A DNA stretch of 64,000 nt from Halogeometricum sp. S1BR25-6. GTDB taxonomy: Archaea; Halobacteriota; Halobacteria; Halobacteriales; Haloferacaceae. Below the pieces are notes generated by a model, which was not told the origin of the DNA, ran no database searches, and saw only the letters and a program-made list of their open reading frames with translations. This document shows, in pieces, positions 46,205-54,962 of the stretch. Positions within the stretch are counted from its first letter, which is position 1. Every line of letters begins with the position of its first letter. The stretch spans positions 248,001 through 312,000 of the forward strand of contig NZ_JAMQOP010000004.1 of assembly GCF_031624495.1 (NCBI RefSeq). The letters are read 5' to 3'. The position numbers and the translations under genes are program-made.

Positions 46205-47515
46205 ATGACGCGCCACGACATCACGTTCGACCGCACCGTCGACGCCGTCGCGGATCTCGGATTGGATCCCGACGAGGGAGCCGTCGTCGACGAGACGCTG
46301 GCATCGGTCGAGCCCGGAACCCGCGTCGAGTTCCCGACGGGACGGTACCGTATCGACTCCTGTTGGATTCGGTCCGACAACGTCGGCCTCGTCGCCGCCG
46401 ACGGCGCCGACCCCGTGTTCGTCCCGGCCGAACCCACCGCCGAGTCGGAAGACTGGACGCTGCTGTTGAAGACCGGCGGCGACTACGTCGTCTCGGGGGT
46501 GGAGTTCGACTTCACCCGGGAGGGGTACGGCGGGTCGCTGCGACTCATGGCCCGCGAGGGCGACTTCCACGTCGAGGACGTCCGCGTCCGGGGCATCGCT
46601 CCCGACTCGGTGGACGGATTGGCGGTCGCCGTCGACGACCCCGACGGCGTCGGAACCGTCGAACGGTTCTACGCCCGCGACGGGAGCGGCTACGACTCGC
46701 CGTCGCACGGCATCTTCGTCGCCGACTCCCACGCGGGCCGCCTGGACGTGGTCGACTGCGAGGTGTGGAACTGGTCGGACAACGGCCTCTACGCGTCCTC
46801 GCCCGGATACGTCGGCTCCTACGGGGGGACGGAGACGACCGAACGCGGCGACGGCGAGGTGCACGTCCTCGGCGGCGTCTACAAGAACAACAACATCGCC
46901 AACGTCCGAATCGGGACGACCGACTCCTCGGTGAAAGGCGTCACCGTCGTCAACGAGCGCAACCCCTCGGGCGACACGTGGGACTCCCGCGGGTACGACA
47001 TCATGCCGCGGTCGGGCAGCGAACCCGACCCCGTCGTCAACGCCCGCGGCATCTGGCTGGCCAACCGAACGAACCTGCTCGTCGAGGACTGCGACGTCCA
47101 CATGGAGACGGGACGCGCCTCCGGCGCCATCGTGGTCGGGAACAGCGTCGGCGCCGCCGTCGTCAGGGACACGCGCGTCCGCGTTACCTCGGACGACGTG
47201 GGGCAGGTCGTCGGCGCCGGGTCGCCGAACGTCCAGTGGGACGACACCCGTATCACGTTCTCGAACGTGTCGGTCACGGGCTACGGCGGGTCCGGGGGCG
47301 CGGCGGTCCGCGTTCGCGGCCGCGACGGGACGGTATTCGACGGCTGCTGTCTCCGGTTAGACGCCGACGGACAGCACGGCGTCGTGTTCGAGGACGGCGC
47401 CGGTCAGTTCAAGGACACGCGAATCAGTTGTTCGGGCGAGGCCGTCGTCGGCGCCGACGCGACGGGCGTGACCGCCGCCGACTCCTGTCCTCTGCCGGAC
47501 GTCGGCGGTCGCTGA
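46205..47515 (+). CDS. Right-handed parallel beta-helix repeat protein
   Basis: A 436-residue protein built of beta-helix turns, as in pectate lyases and polysaccharide depolymerases. Repeating strand-turn units are visible (DYVVSGVEFDF, FHVEDVRVRGI, HVLGGVYKNNNIANVRIGTT, NLLVEDCDVHM, TRITFSNVSVTG). No signal peptide is visible, so it may be cytoplasmic or exported by an unusual route. Catalytic residues cannot be assigned by eye. It may act on a polysaccharide whose galactosides the island uses, but this is a guess. It converges with the pirin gene and a coding remnant. Confidence 0.85.
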   Translation: MTRHDITFDRTVDAVADLGLDPDEGAVVDETLASVEPGTRVEFPTGRYRIDSCWIRSDNVGLVAADGADPVFVPAEPTAESEDWTLLLKTGGDYVVSGVEFDFTREGYGGSLRLMAREGDFHVEDVRVRGIAPDSVDGLAVAVDDPDGVGTVERFYARDGSGYDSPSHGIFVADSHAGRLDVVDCEVWNWSDNGLYASSPGYVGSYGGTETTERGDGEVHVLGGVYKNNNIANVRIGTTDSSVKGVTVVNERNPSGDTWDSRGYDIMPRSGSEPDPVVNARGIWLANRTNLLVEDCDVHMETGRASGAIVVGNSVGAAVVRDTRVRVTSDDVGQVVGAGSPNVQWDDTRITFSNVSVTGYGGSGGAAVRVRGRDGTVFDGCCLRLDADGQHGVVFEDGAGQFKDTRISCSGEAVVGADATGVTAADSCPLPDVGGR

Positions 47516-47519
47516 GGGC

Positions 47520-47690
47520 CGGTCCTCCTCCGGGAGGTACTCGCGTTCCCACTCGACCGCTTCGGGGAACCCCGAGAACTCGTGGGGGCTCCCGACCGGC
47601 GTCTCCCCGAACGCGTCGTCGATGCCGCGCATCGCCGCGACGGGGTCGGCGGCGAACGCCTCGAGGCCGAGTGAGCGAGGGCCGTCCGAT
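47520..47690 (-). pseudogene. Coding-like fragment downstream of the pirin gene
   Basis: On the minus strand about 57 codons read with almost exclusively G/C third positions, including LEAFAADPVAAMRGIDDAFG and SGFPEAVEWEREYLPEED. The fragment begins right where the pirin frame stops, one frame over, and runs into the end of the beta-helix gene without its own natural stop. It is probably a 3' remnant of an unidentified gene or a frameshifted extension of pirin. I do not recognise the family. Confidence 0.35.
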
Positions 47691-48440
47691 TCAGAGCACG
47701 AACGGGCCGCGCTGTCGAATCGGGTCGCCGTGCGGGCGACCGGAGACGGCGACGACGCGGAGACCGTCCTCGTTCCGGAGTTCGACCGGTCGCGTCTCGG
47801 CCACCGGGAGCACGTCCCCCGCGCCGAACGCCTCGCCGTCGACCGTTCCCGACCCCGAGACGCCGTAGACGAACCCCGCTCGGTTCTCGGGGGCGTCCCA
47901 CGTTCACGCGTCGTCCACGCGGACGTCGAGGTACTCCATCGGCGTCTCGGGAGAGAGCGGCGACCCCTCGCCGACGACCGTCGTGACCGTCGCTCCGTTC
48001 CGGTCGACCGTCGGGAGTTCCGCCGCCTCGGCGTCCGCGTACGACGCGTCCATCCCTTTCTTCTCCCGAGGGAGGTTCACCCAGAGTTGGAGACCGCTGC
48101 ACCCCGCGCCGTCGGCCGGGAGTTCGGCGTGTTCGATGCCCGACCCCGCGACGACGTGCATCGCACTTCCCGCCCGGGCGACGTGGGAGACGCCGAGGGA
48201 GTCCTCGTGGGCCATCCCGCCGTCGAGCATGTAGGAGACGATTTCGAACCCGCGGTGCGGATGCATCGGGAATCCGGTGTCCGGGTCGATGTAGAACCGC
48301 TCGAACAGGACGAACGGGTCCAGGTTCGAGGGGTAGCCGTTCGTCGGAAACGCGCGGTTCGAGTTCACGCCGGTTCCGTGCCGGACCGTCTCTCCGGCGA
48401 CCGGTCCCGCGGCCGCGCTCTCGGCGGCGTACTCGTCCAT
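47691..48440 (-). pseudogene. Pirin family gene with in-frame TGA
   Basis: The frame from ATG 48438-48440 to TGA 47691-47693 encodes 249 codons of a bicupin pirin. The N-terminal cupin is complete (FERFYIDPDTGFPMHPHRGF, then SYMLDGGMAHEDSLG and GSGIEHAELP, with the metal His/Glu residues). Codon 179 (47904-47906) is TGA. After it the same frame goes on as good pirin sequence (TWDAPENRAGFVYGVSGSG to GRPHGDPIRQRGPFVL). So a single nonsense change, not a frameshift, breaks the gene. Translation would give a 178-residue protein with only the N-terminal cupin, which could still fold. A sequencing error or true inactivation are both possible. Divergent from the Rieske gene. Confidence 0.75.
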
Positions 48441-48560
48441 ACTCGACGGAATGTCGCCGTCGCTGATAACGGTCTCGCAAGCGGAAGTTCGGCGGCGGGT
48501 CGGACCGTTCCTCTCGGCGCGGCGACGACTATTTGCGCGTCTGTCGAGTACGTCGGTCCG

Positions 48561-48977
48561 ATGGACGACGGAACGCGGATCGCGAGCGTCGACGACGTGC
48601 CGGCGACCGGGTCGTATCTGTTCACCGCCGAGGACGCCTTCACCAACGAGCGAGAGGTCATCCTCGTGCGGTGCGAGGAGGACCCCGGCGTCGAGGCGTG
48701 GGTGAACAACTGCACGCACGAGGACCAACGACTGGACCGGGGGTCCGGCGCCGCCATGCGGGACGGACAGATAATCTGTCCGCGGCACGGGTCGATGTTC
48801 GACGCCTGTTCGGGCGCCTGCGACAACGGCGAGGCCGCCGGGACGACCCTGCCGGACGTCGACGTCGCGGCGGAGGAGGGGAGCGTCTACCTCGTCGACG
48901 ACAACTACAGCTACCTGCACGAGGGCGGCGTCCAGAGGGACGACGGACCGAGTTCCTCCTCGCACATCGGGTTCTGA
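48561..48977 (+). CDS. Rieske [2Fe-2S] ferredoxin-like protein
   Basis: A 138-residue soluble Rieske protein. The cluster ligands are Cys51 and His53 in NNCTHEDQRL, and Cys73 and His76 in IICPRHGSMFD. There is no membrane segment or catalytic oxygenase domain, so it is a ferredoxin-type electron carrier, as used by ring-hydroxylating dioxygenases, or a redox sensor. The start at 48561 directly precedes the fold; the long upstream frame is a shadow of pirin. A TetR gene follows 53 bp on, and an aromatic-ring dioxygenase gene lies about 1 kb downstream. Confidence 0.92.
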   Translation: MDDGTRIASVDDVPATGSYLFTAEDAFTNEREVILVRCEEDPGVEAWVNNCTHEDQRLDRGSGAAMRDGQIICPRHGSMFDACSGACDNGEAAGTTLPDVDVAAEEGSVYLVDDNYSYLHEGGVQRDDGPSSSSHIGF

Positions 48978-49030
48978 GCGCGGGCGGACGAGTCCGCGAG
49001 TATAAGACCTCGGCCGTCGAACGTGACCGT

Positions 49031-49690
49031 ATGGACTCGTCGGCCGAATCCGGTTCTTCTGCGGAGACGAGGGAGGCAATCATGGAGGCGACGTTCCGGG
49101 CGCTCAGCAAGCACGGCTACAACGACCTCCGGATGCGGGACATCGGCGAGGAGTTCGAGATGAGCAGAACGCTCATCCACTACCACTACGACGGCAAGCA
49201 CGACCTCATCTCGGCGTTCTTGGAGTACGTTATCGAGCAGTACGAGGGGAGCGTGCGCGTCGAGGAGAACGCCGACCCGCTGACCGAACTGAACGCACGC
49301 ATCGACCAGTGCCTGTTCGGCCCCGAGTTCGACAGCGACTTCGGGCACTGGGAGCGGATGAAGGTGTACCACGAACTGTTCTCGCAGGCGCAACACAACG
49401 AACGCCACCGCGAGGTGTTCAACGACCACTACGTCGCCATCCGCGACAGCATCACGCAGGTCATCGAACGCGGCATCGAGGAGGGGGCCTTCCGACCGGT
49501 CGACGCCGAGGAGACGGCGCAGTTCATCACCGACGTCATCCACGCCGCCCGCGCGCGGCGCATCTCGCTCGGCCACGAGGACGCCCCCGACCAGGCGCGG
49601 CGGAGCGTCCACCAGTTCGTCCTCGCGTCGCTGCTCGAACCGGAGTTCGTCGTCTCCTCGCGGCAGAAGACGACCGGACCGGCCGAATAG
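49031..49690 (+). CDS. TetR/AcrR family transcriptional regulator
   Basis: A 219-residue repressor. The N-terminal TetR HTH is AIMEATFRALSKHGYNDLRM followed by GEEFEMSRTLIHYHYDGKHD, and the C-terminal 160 residues form the helical ligand domain. The ATG at 49031 follows a TATA-like gtataag about 30 nt upstream. Two similar palindromes lie downstream, one right after the gene and one on the promoter of the dioxygenase, so this protein is the natural candidate to bind them. The inducer is probably a small aromatic or quinone; this is inference. Confidence 0.93.
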   Translation: MDSSAESGSSAETREAIMEATFRALSKHGYNDLRMRDIGEEFEMSRTLIHYHYDGKHDLISAFLEYVIEQYEGSVRVEENADPLTELNARIDQCLFGPEFDSDFGHWERMKVYHELFSQAQHNERHREVFNDHYVAIRDSITQVIERGIEEGAFRPVDAEETAQFITDVIHAARARRISLGHEDAPDQARRSVHQFVLASLLEPEFVVSSRQKTTGPAE

Positions 49691-49750
49691 ACCGGAGTCG
49701 CCCGCTTCCCCCTGAATCGCTCGCGTTCTTCTAGACAGTCTCCGCTGGAC

Positions 49751-49767
49751 TTGACCGAACGGTAAAC
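49751..49767. promoter_or_regulatory. TetR-type operator candidate, site 1
   Basis: TTGACCGAACGGTAAAC is an imperfect palindrome of the form TTnACC-n4-GGTnAA. It matches the reverse complement of site 2 (TTGACCAAGTGGTAAAC) at 14 of 17 positions. It lies 60 bp after the TetR stop codon. Confidence 0.5.
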
Positions 49768-49987
49768 CGCCGCGTTCGCTGACGTCCCGCGCGAGTCGGG
49801 CGACCGGTCCGTCGGACGGGCGAGGTCTCCCGTTCGACGCACCCGTCCGCGGGTACGCGCGGTCGGGTTCCGACGTCGGCGGTCGTCTCGGCCGGTCACG
49901 CACTCGAACCGACAGCTGTCGACGGCGGTTGGACCGGTCTCACAACAAAAACCGTCAACAATCTCCGGTAACGGTAGCGATTTGATA

Positions 49988-50004
49988 GTTTACCACTTGG
50001 TCAA
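49988..50004. promoter_or_regulatory. TetR-type operator candidate, site 2, overlapping the dioxygenase promoter
   Basis: GTTTACCACTTGGTCAA ends 12 nt before the dioxygenase ATG at 50017 and covers the place where the TATA box of a leaderless transcript should be. A repressor bound here would block TBP/TFB. It is the mirror copy of site 1. Confidence 0.6.
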
Positions 50005-50016
50005 ACACGGATTATC

Positions 50017-50964
50017 ATGGGAGAAATTGGCGGCATCCATCACGTAACGGCGTTCGCGAGCGACGCGCAAAAGAACCTAGACTTCTTCAGGAAGGTTCTC
50101 GGACTGCGATTCGTCAAGCGAACCGTCCGTTTCGACATCCCGGAGAAAATATACCACCTCTACTACGGGGACGAGGTGGGGTCGGCGGGGTCGATTGTCA
50201 CGTTCTTCCCCATTGAGGACATGGAACAGGGTTCGATCGGCAAGGGCGGACTCAGCGGGTGCGGGCTGGTCATCCCCGAGGGGTCGGTCGACTACTGGAC
50301 GGACCGCTTCGAGGACCACGGCGTCGAACACGTCGTCACCGACCGCTTCGACGAGACGGCCATCGAGTTCACCGACCCCGACGGCACCCCGTTCGAACTC
50401 GTCACCGGCGAATCCGATATCGAACCGTGGGACGGCGGCGACGTACCGGGCGAACACGCCATCTGCGGCCTGCACAGCGTGACGGTCCACTCGAACGACC
50501 CGGCTGGCACGTTCCGCGCGCTGGAGACGATGGACTGGAAGCGCGTCGGCCGGCAGAACTACCCGCAGGCGGGCGACCGCGTCCGGTATCAAGCACCCGG
50601 CGACGGAACGGGCGCAGAGTTCGTCGACGTGCTCATCCGACCGAACGCGCCGCAGGGCGTCATGGGGACCGGGACGTTCCTCCACGTCGCCTTCGACGCC
50701 GGCGAGAAGTGGGAGCAGAAGGAGTGGAGCAATCGGTTCCGCGAGGAGGGGCTGATAACAACCTCACGGAAGGACCGCGATTACTTCTGGTCGATGTACT
50801 TCACCGAACCCGGCGGAGCGGTGTTCGAGTTCGCGACCACCGGGCCGGGCGTGACGCTCGACGAAGACGTCGACGAACTGGGCGAGAACCTCAAAGTCCC
50901 GGATTGGCTCGACGTCGACATCGACTACATCGACGAGCAACTGCCCGACATTACGGTCGACTGA
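50017..50964 (+). CDS. Ring-cleaving dioxygenase / VOC family protein (MhqO-like)
   Basis: A 315-residue protein made of two vicinal-oxygen-chelate halves. The first starts with GGIHHVTAFASDAQKNLDFF and has FVKRTVRFDIPEKIYHLYYG. The second starts with ICGLHSVTVHSNDPAGTFRA. Metal ligands are His9 (HHVT), a His in the second half and a late Glu (GAVFEFATTGPG). The lengths and motifs match the MhqO/MhqA group that opens hydroquinone-type rings. A palindrome on its promoter suggests repression by the upstream TetR protein. A TatD-like hydrolase follows by 100 bp. Confidence 0.88.
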   Translation: MGEIGGIHHVTAFASDAQKNLDFFRKVLGLRFVKRTVRFDIPEKIYHLYYGDEVGSAGSIVTFFPIEDMEQGSIGKGGLSGCGLVIPEGSVDYWTDRFEDHGVEHVVTDRFDETAIEFTDPDGTPFELVTGESDIEPWDGGDVPGEHAICGLHSVTVHSNDPAGTFRALETMDWKRVGRQNYPQAGDRVRYQAPGDGTGAEFVDVLIRPNAPQGVMGTGTFLHVAFDAGEKWEQKEWSNRFREEGLITTSRKDRDYFWSMYFTEPGGAVFEFATTGPGVTLDEDVDELGENLKVPDWLDVDIDYIDEQLPDITVD

Positions 50965-51064
50965 CGGGGTCGGTCCCAGTCTCACCGGCACTCGAAGCGC
51001 TCTCCGACCGCCCGCTGATTTCCGACGCGCGTCCCGACACTCGATACCCGATACCAGACAGACG

Positions 51065-52066
51065 ATGGACACCAACTACCCGACGAAGCGACCGACCGAC
51101 GCAGCGTTCCGGACCGGGGAGGCCCCCGAACCGTTCCCACCGGAATTAACGAACGTCCCGTGGATAGACGTACACAACCACGCGCACACGCTCTCGTGGA
51201 ACGAGCGCGAGCAGTTCGCGCTGAGCGGGTGCCAGGGGATGGTGATGATGGCGGCGGCATACTACTGGACCCCCTACAAGCCGGTGGCCGCCGAAGACGT
51301 GCGGTATCTGTGGGACGACGCGCTCAACCGCCTCCCGCAGATACGGCGCTCGCACGTGTTCGACGCGAAACTCGGCGTCGGCGTCCACACGGGCGCGCGC
51401 GTCGAAGACTCCGAGGAACTGCTCGACGTCATGCCCGAGTACTGCGCGCTGGACGAAGTCGCGGCCGTCGGCGAAATCGGTATCACCGCCTCCCAGCACG
51501 TCTCGGCGTGGCCGCTCGAAGAGCAGAAGGAGGTGATGCGCCGACAGATGGAGATAGCCGCCGACCACGACTTGCCCGCCGTCGTCCACACGCCACCGGA
51601 CCTCGAAAACGTGGACATCCCGTACCGTAAGCGGGGGACCATCCCGGGCTACGAACTCGACATGAGCTACCAGCAGGACCCGGTCCTCGAAGCCGAGGAC
51701 GTCAAGCGGGCGGCGACGGAACTCGACGTCGAACTGGCCGGAGAGGCCGGCCTCGCCGAGGACAAGGTAGTGCTGTCGCACGCCGACCAAGGCATCGCGC
51801 CCTACGTGCTGGAGAACACCGACTGCTATCTGAGCTTCACCGTGAGCTACCCGTGGCTGCTCGGCGTGACGCCCCGCGACGTGGCCGAGGTGGTTCTGGA
51901 GTACGGACCCGAACGCGTCCTCGTGGAGACGGACAGCGCCGGCATCCTCCGCAGCGACGTGTTCTCGTTCAAGCGGACGATATTCGAGCTCTACCGGATG
52001 GGACTCGACGTCGACACCATTCGGCAGGTCGTCTACGAGAACCCTCGACAGGTGCTCGGTGCGTAG
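51065..52066 (+). CDS. TatD-like metal-dependent amidohydrolase-superfamily protein
   Basis: A 333-residue TIM-barrel metal hydrolase. The first metal motif is IDVHNHAHTLSW. AAVGEIGI carries the bridging Glu, VVHTPPDLE and VLSHADQG supply the later His ligands, and ERVLVETDSAG the final Asp. The tail ENPRQVLGA is TatD-like. Substrate is unknown. TatD relatives include nucleases, while others hydrolyse lactones or ring-cleavage products. Standing directly after the ring-cleaving dioxygenase, it might act on the opened-ring product, which is inference. Confidence 0.82.
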   Translation: MDTNYPTKRPTDAAFRTGEAPEPFPPELTNVPWIDVHNHAHTLSWNEREQFALSGCQGMVMMAAAYYWTPYKPVAAEDVRYLWDDALNRLPQIRRSHVFDAKLGVGVHTGARVEDSEELLDVMPEYCALDEVAAVGEIGITASQHVSAWPLEEQKEVMRRQMEIAADHDLPAVVHTPPDLENVDIPYRKRGTIPGYELDMSYQQDPVLEAEDVKRAATELDVELAGEAGLAEDKVVLSHADQGIAPYVLENTDCYLSFTVSYPWLLGVTPRDVAEVVLEYGPERVLVETDSAGILRSDVFSFKRTIFELYRMGLDVDTIRQVVYENPRQVLGA

Positions 52067-52120
52067 CGGCCCCGTCGGGACGGGTCAATGGCGTGCCTGA
52101 GGGACCGCGGGGGACGGGCG

Positions 52121-52396
52121 CTACGCGCCCAGGTACCGCCCCTCCCACTCCTGTCGGGCGTCGAGTTCGCGCCGCCCCCGCCGGGTCGTCGCGTAGGAGT
52201 TAGTCCGCCGGTCGACCGTCCCCTTCTCGACTAATCCCTTCTCCACCAACGTGTCGAGGTTCGGATAGAGCCGACCGTGGTGGATCTTCTTCTCGTAGTA
52301 CTCTTCGAGTTCGTCCTTGATGGCGAGTCCGTGCGGTTCGTCGAGACCGGCGACGACGATGAGCAGGTCGCGCTGAAATCCGGTGAGATCGTGCAC
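52121..52396 (-). CDS. PadR-like winged-helix transcriptional regulator
   Basis: A 91-residue regulator of the small PadR type. The winged helix reads LTGFQRDLLIVVAGLDEPHG, then AIKDELEEYYEKKIHHGRLY and NLDTLVEKGLVEKGTVDRRT. It starts at GTG 52394-52396. About 50 nt upstream, TATATA at 52446-52451 sits inside the palindrome GTATCTATATAC, which the protein might bind to repress itself. It follows the lipoprotein gene (52484-53467) on the same strand, but each may have its own promoter. Confidence 0.9.
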   Translation of the reverse strand: MHDLTGFQRDLLIVVAGLDEPHGLAIKDELEEYYEKKIHHGRLYPNLDTLVEKGLVEKGTVDRRTNSYATTRRGRRELDARQEWEGRYLGA

Positions 52397-52483
52397 GGTA
52401 GATGTATGTACGCTTATCCAACATAACTCTATGCAAGAAAGTATCTATATACAGACAGTAGTTTCGAGTGTCTACTCTTCCCG

Positions 52484-53467
52484 TTACGCCGACCCGTCAG
52501 TCACGTTCTCGACGTCCGCACCCGCGGGAACGTCCGCGTCGAGCACGCCGTCGGAGACGCCGACGCTCACGTTCGTGTACGTGGTCGTTATCGTTTTGTC
52601 GCCGAAGTACACCGCGTTCGGGCCGTCGTCGGAGTCGTTGAAGGGACTGTTCTCCTCGGGATTGCGGACGTCGCTCACCGAGACGTTCGGCATCGAGTCG
52701 AGACGCGGTTTCTGGGCCGTCTGCCGCAGCACCAACCCGGTGTCCGTATCGACCCAGAGGGTCTGGGCGTCGTAGTACGCGCGGGTGCCGCCGTTGGGGT
52801 TGCCGTCGAGGTGAATCACGTACGCTTCTTTCCCGCGGACCGCCTCGGTACCCTCGTAGGAGACGGCGTTCTCCGTCTCGATGACCGACGTCGGGGCTTC
52901 GTAGAGGGTGTACTCGTTACCGTCGGAGCGAAGGTGCGGGTGCAGGTTGACGGGTTCGTCGGCGTCGGCCGCGCCGCCGTTCCGGTCGACGAGGTACTCG
53001 TCCTGCGCCGGGTCGTACGTGACGCTCGCCGTGCGATTCCGGACGTACACCCGCCGCTCGTCGGACGAATCCCCCGGCGACGGCGTCTCGACGCGCGCGA
53101 AGACGCCCTCCTCGGTGTACTTCACCCAGACGTACCGCGTCCGTTCGCGGACGAGTTCGCTCCCGTTCGATAGTTGCGTCACCGTCCGCTCGGTCACCGT
53201 CGCGCGGTAGCTCCCGATGTCGGCCTGCTTTCGCCGAATCTCTTCGAGAACCTCCTCGGTCCGGTCGGTCGGCGTCGGTATCTCCCCCATCGTCGGGGTT
53301 CCGGCGGCCGGCCCGCCGGTCGTTCGCGCCGACGACGGCGCGGACGCACCCGTCGCGGCGTCGGTGTTCGCGGCGCTCTCACCCGACGTCGCGCCGCCAC
53401 CGAGGCAGCCGCTGAGGACGACGAGGAGGACCAGTGCGATGGCGCCGGCGTCGCGTCGGAGGGACAT
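52484..53467 (-). CDS. Secreted lipoprotein, LolA-like/outer-lipoprotein-sorting fold
   Basis: A 327-residue cell-surface lipoprotein. The signal is MSLRRDAGAIALVLLVVLSG with a lipobox LSGCLGG, then an Ala/Ser/Thr/Gly-rich linker (about 25-65). The domain begins EVLEEIRRKQADIGSYRATV and carries repeating long strands (YVWVKYTEEGVFARVE, TLWVDTDTGLVLRQT), as in LolA/LolB-like half-barrels that bind lipids. Haloarchaea have many such proteins of unknown role. It precedes the PadR regulator. Confidence 0.8.
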   Translation of the reverse strand: MSLRRDAGAIALVLLVVLSGCLGGGATSGESAANTDAATGASAPSSARTTGGPAAGTPTMGEIPTPTDRTEEVLEEIRRKQADIGSYRATVTERTVTQLSNGSELVRERTRYVWVKYTEEGVFARVETPSPGDSSDERRVYVRNRTASVTYDPAQDEYLVDRNGGAADADEPVNLHPHLRSDGNEYTLYEAPTSVIETENAVSYEGTEAVRGKEAYVIHLDGNPNGGTRAYYDAQTLWVDTDTGLVLRQTAQKPRLDSMPNVSVSDVRNPEENSPFNDSDDGPNAVYFGDKTITTTYTNVSVGVSDGVLDADVPAGADVENVTDGSA

Positions 53468-53599
53468 ACGGTCGCGTCGCTCGCGCCGTCGTGTAAATGT
53501 ATTGTCCGTTGTTCGGGGCGAGAGCGGCGGCGCCGAACTCGCCGTCCGGCGGGTCTGCCGTAGCTTCTTTTCCGGCGGCGCGCGGAGTAGGCGGTGACG

Positions 53600-53923
53600 A
53601 TGTCATCCGACGACACCGAGGCCGAGACGAGTCAGAGCGAGTCGACCACCGAGTACACCGACGACCCGTGGACGGCTCAGAGCGTCGTCGAGGACCGCGG
53701 CGGCTACCCGGCCCACGCCGCGAAGTCCGAAGGGCAGGGCGACGAGGGCCTCCTCCGCATCGGCTCCCGCGACGACGACGAGGACCTGACGGAGGTCGAG
53801 TGGGAGACGTTCCGCGAGGAGTTCGAGGAGAAGAACCTGGCGCTCGTCTACTCGACGGACGACTCGACCATCGAGGGTGACGAGACCGTCGCGCTTCGGG
53901 AACGCGACGACGTCGACGCCTGA
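53600..53923 (+). CDS. Small acidic haloarchaeal hypothetical protein
   Basis: A 107-residue, very acidic soluble protein. I start it at ATG 53600 (MSSDDTEAE) rather than the GTG two codons before. The first 40 residues are low-complexity. The rest contains EVEWETFREEFEEKNLALVY, a helix-strand segment that looks conserved and folded, ending in an acidic tail. No catalytic or metal motif is evident. Codon use is native. No function is claimed; it is probably a haloarchaea-specific family. Confidence 0.72.
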   Translation: MSSDDTEAETSQSESTTEYTDDPWTAQSVVEDRGGYPAHAAKSEGQGDEGLLRIGSRDDDEDLTEVEWETFREEFEEKNLALVYSTDDSTIEGDETVALRERDDVDA

Positions 53924-54031
53924 GACGGCGAGACGGACTCGAACCCGGAACCGGGTTCCCGGCCGCCTCGAACCCCCCGCGGGTCGCTGTGAACCGAACT
54001 GCTTTGGGGGGAGGCCGAGAACGACGGCCCG

Positions 54032-54871
54032 ATGACACTACCGACGACGACGCTCCCGAGCGGCGACGAACTGCCGATGGTCGGCATCGGCACGTGGAAC
54101 ATCGACGGCGACACCGTCCGCGACTCCGTCCGCGCGGGACTGGACGCCGGATACGGCCACGTCGACACCGCCGAAGGCTACCGCAACGAATCGGAGATAG
54201 GCGACGTGCTCGCCGACTACGACCGCGAGGACGTCTTTCTCACCTCGAAGGTGCTGCCGAAGAACCTCAACTACGATTCGGTTATCGACTCCTGTCGGCA
54301 GTCGCTCGAACGGTTGGGCACCGACCACCTCGACCTCTACTTGATCCACTGGCCCAACCCGGCCATCTCGCTCCGCGAGACGCTGAACGCGATGGCGACG
54401 CTCCACGAGGAGGGGATGGTGAAGAACGTCGGCGTCTCGAACTTCAGCGCGTACCAACTGAGCTGTGCGCAGTACGTCTCCGACGTGCCCATCGCGGTCA
54501 ACCAGATAGAGTACCACCCGTGGAACAGGCAGGACGACGTGGTGGAGCACTGCCGCGAGACGGACACCGTCGTCGAGGCGGCCGCCCCCCTCGGGCGGAC
54601 GGAAGTATTCGAAGACGAGACGGTCCAAGAGATAGCCGACGAGTACGAGAAGTCGGCCCCGCAGATCATCCTGAAGTGGGCCGTCGAGAACGACGTGGTC
54701 GTCCTGCCGAAGTCCTCCTCACCGGACCACGTCCGCTCGAACCTCGACCTGTTCGAGTGGTCGCTCGACGAGGAGGACAAACGGCGCATCGACGACATCG
54801 AACGCGAGAAGGTAGTCTACGACACGCCCGCGCGCGAGTGGACCGGCGACACCTACGGCATCTCGAAGTAG
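54032..54871 (+). CDS. Aldo/keto reductase
   Basis: A 279-residue NAD(P)H-dependent (beta/alpha)8 reductase. The catalytic tetrad is visible: Asp45 and Tyr50 (HVDTAEGYRNE), Lys73 (LTSKVLP) and His106 (LIHWPNP). The cofactor end is VVLPKSSSPDHVRSNL. Size and motifs fit the small-molecule AKR group close to 2,5-diketo-gluconate reductases. It lies 91 bp before a quinone-oxidoreductase-like gene on the same strand. The substrate cannot be told from sequence. Confidence 0.93.
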   Translation: MTLPTTTLPSGDELPMVGIGTWNIDGDTVRDSVRAGLDAGYGHVDTAEGYRNESEIGDVLADYDREDVFLTSKVLPKNLNYDSVIDSCRQSLERLGTDHLDLYLIHWPNPAISLRETLNAMATLHEEGMVKNVGVSNFSAYQLSCAQYVSDVPIAVNQIEYHPWNRQDDVVEHCRETDTVVEAAAPLGRTEVFEDETVQEIADEYEKSAPQIILKWAVENDVVVLPKSSSPDHVRSNLDLFEWSLDEEDKRRIDDIEREKVVYDTPAREWTGDTYGISK

Positions 54872-54962
54872 CGGGCGTCCGGCATCCGGCGTCGACTCCG
54901 TTTTTCCTACGGCTTCCGGGGCCGCCGCATATTCGTGTCTGGGGGTCGAACGACGAACCCCA

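Noticed and set aside
47904-47906. Selenocysteine or programmed read-through at the pirin TGA
   Set aside because: Haloarchaea are not known to insert selenocysteine, no SECIS-like hairpin stands out, and the site is not a catalytic position of pirin. A nonsense mutation is simpler.
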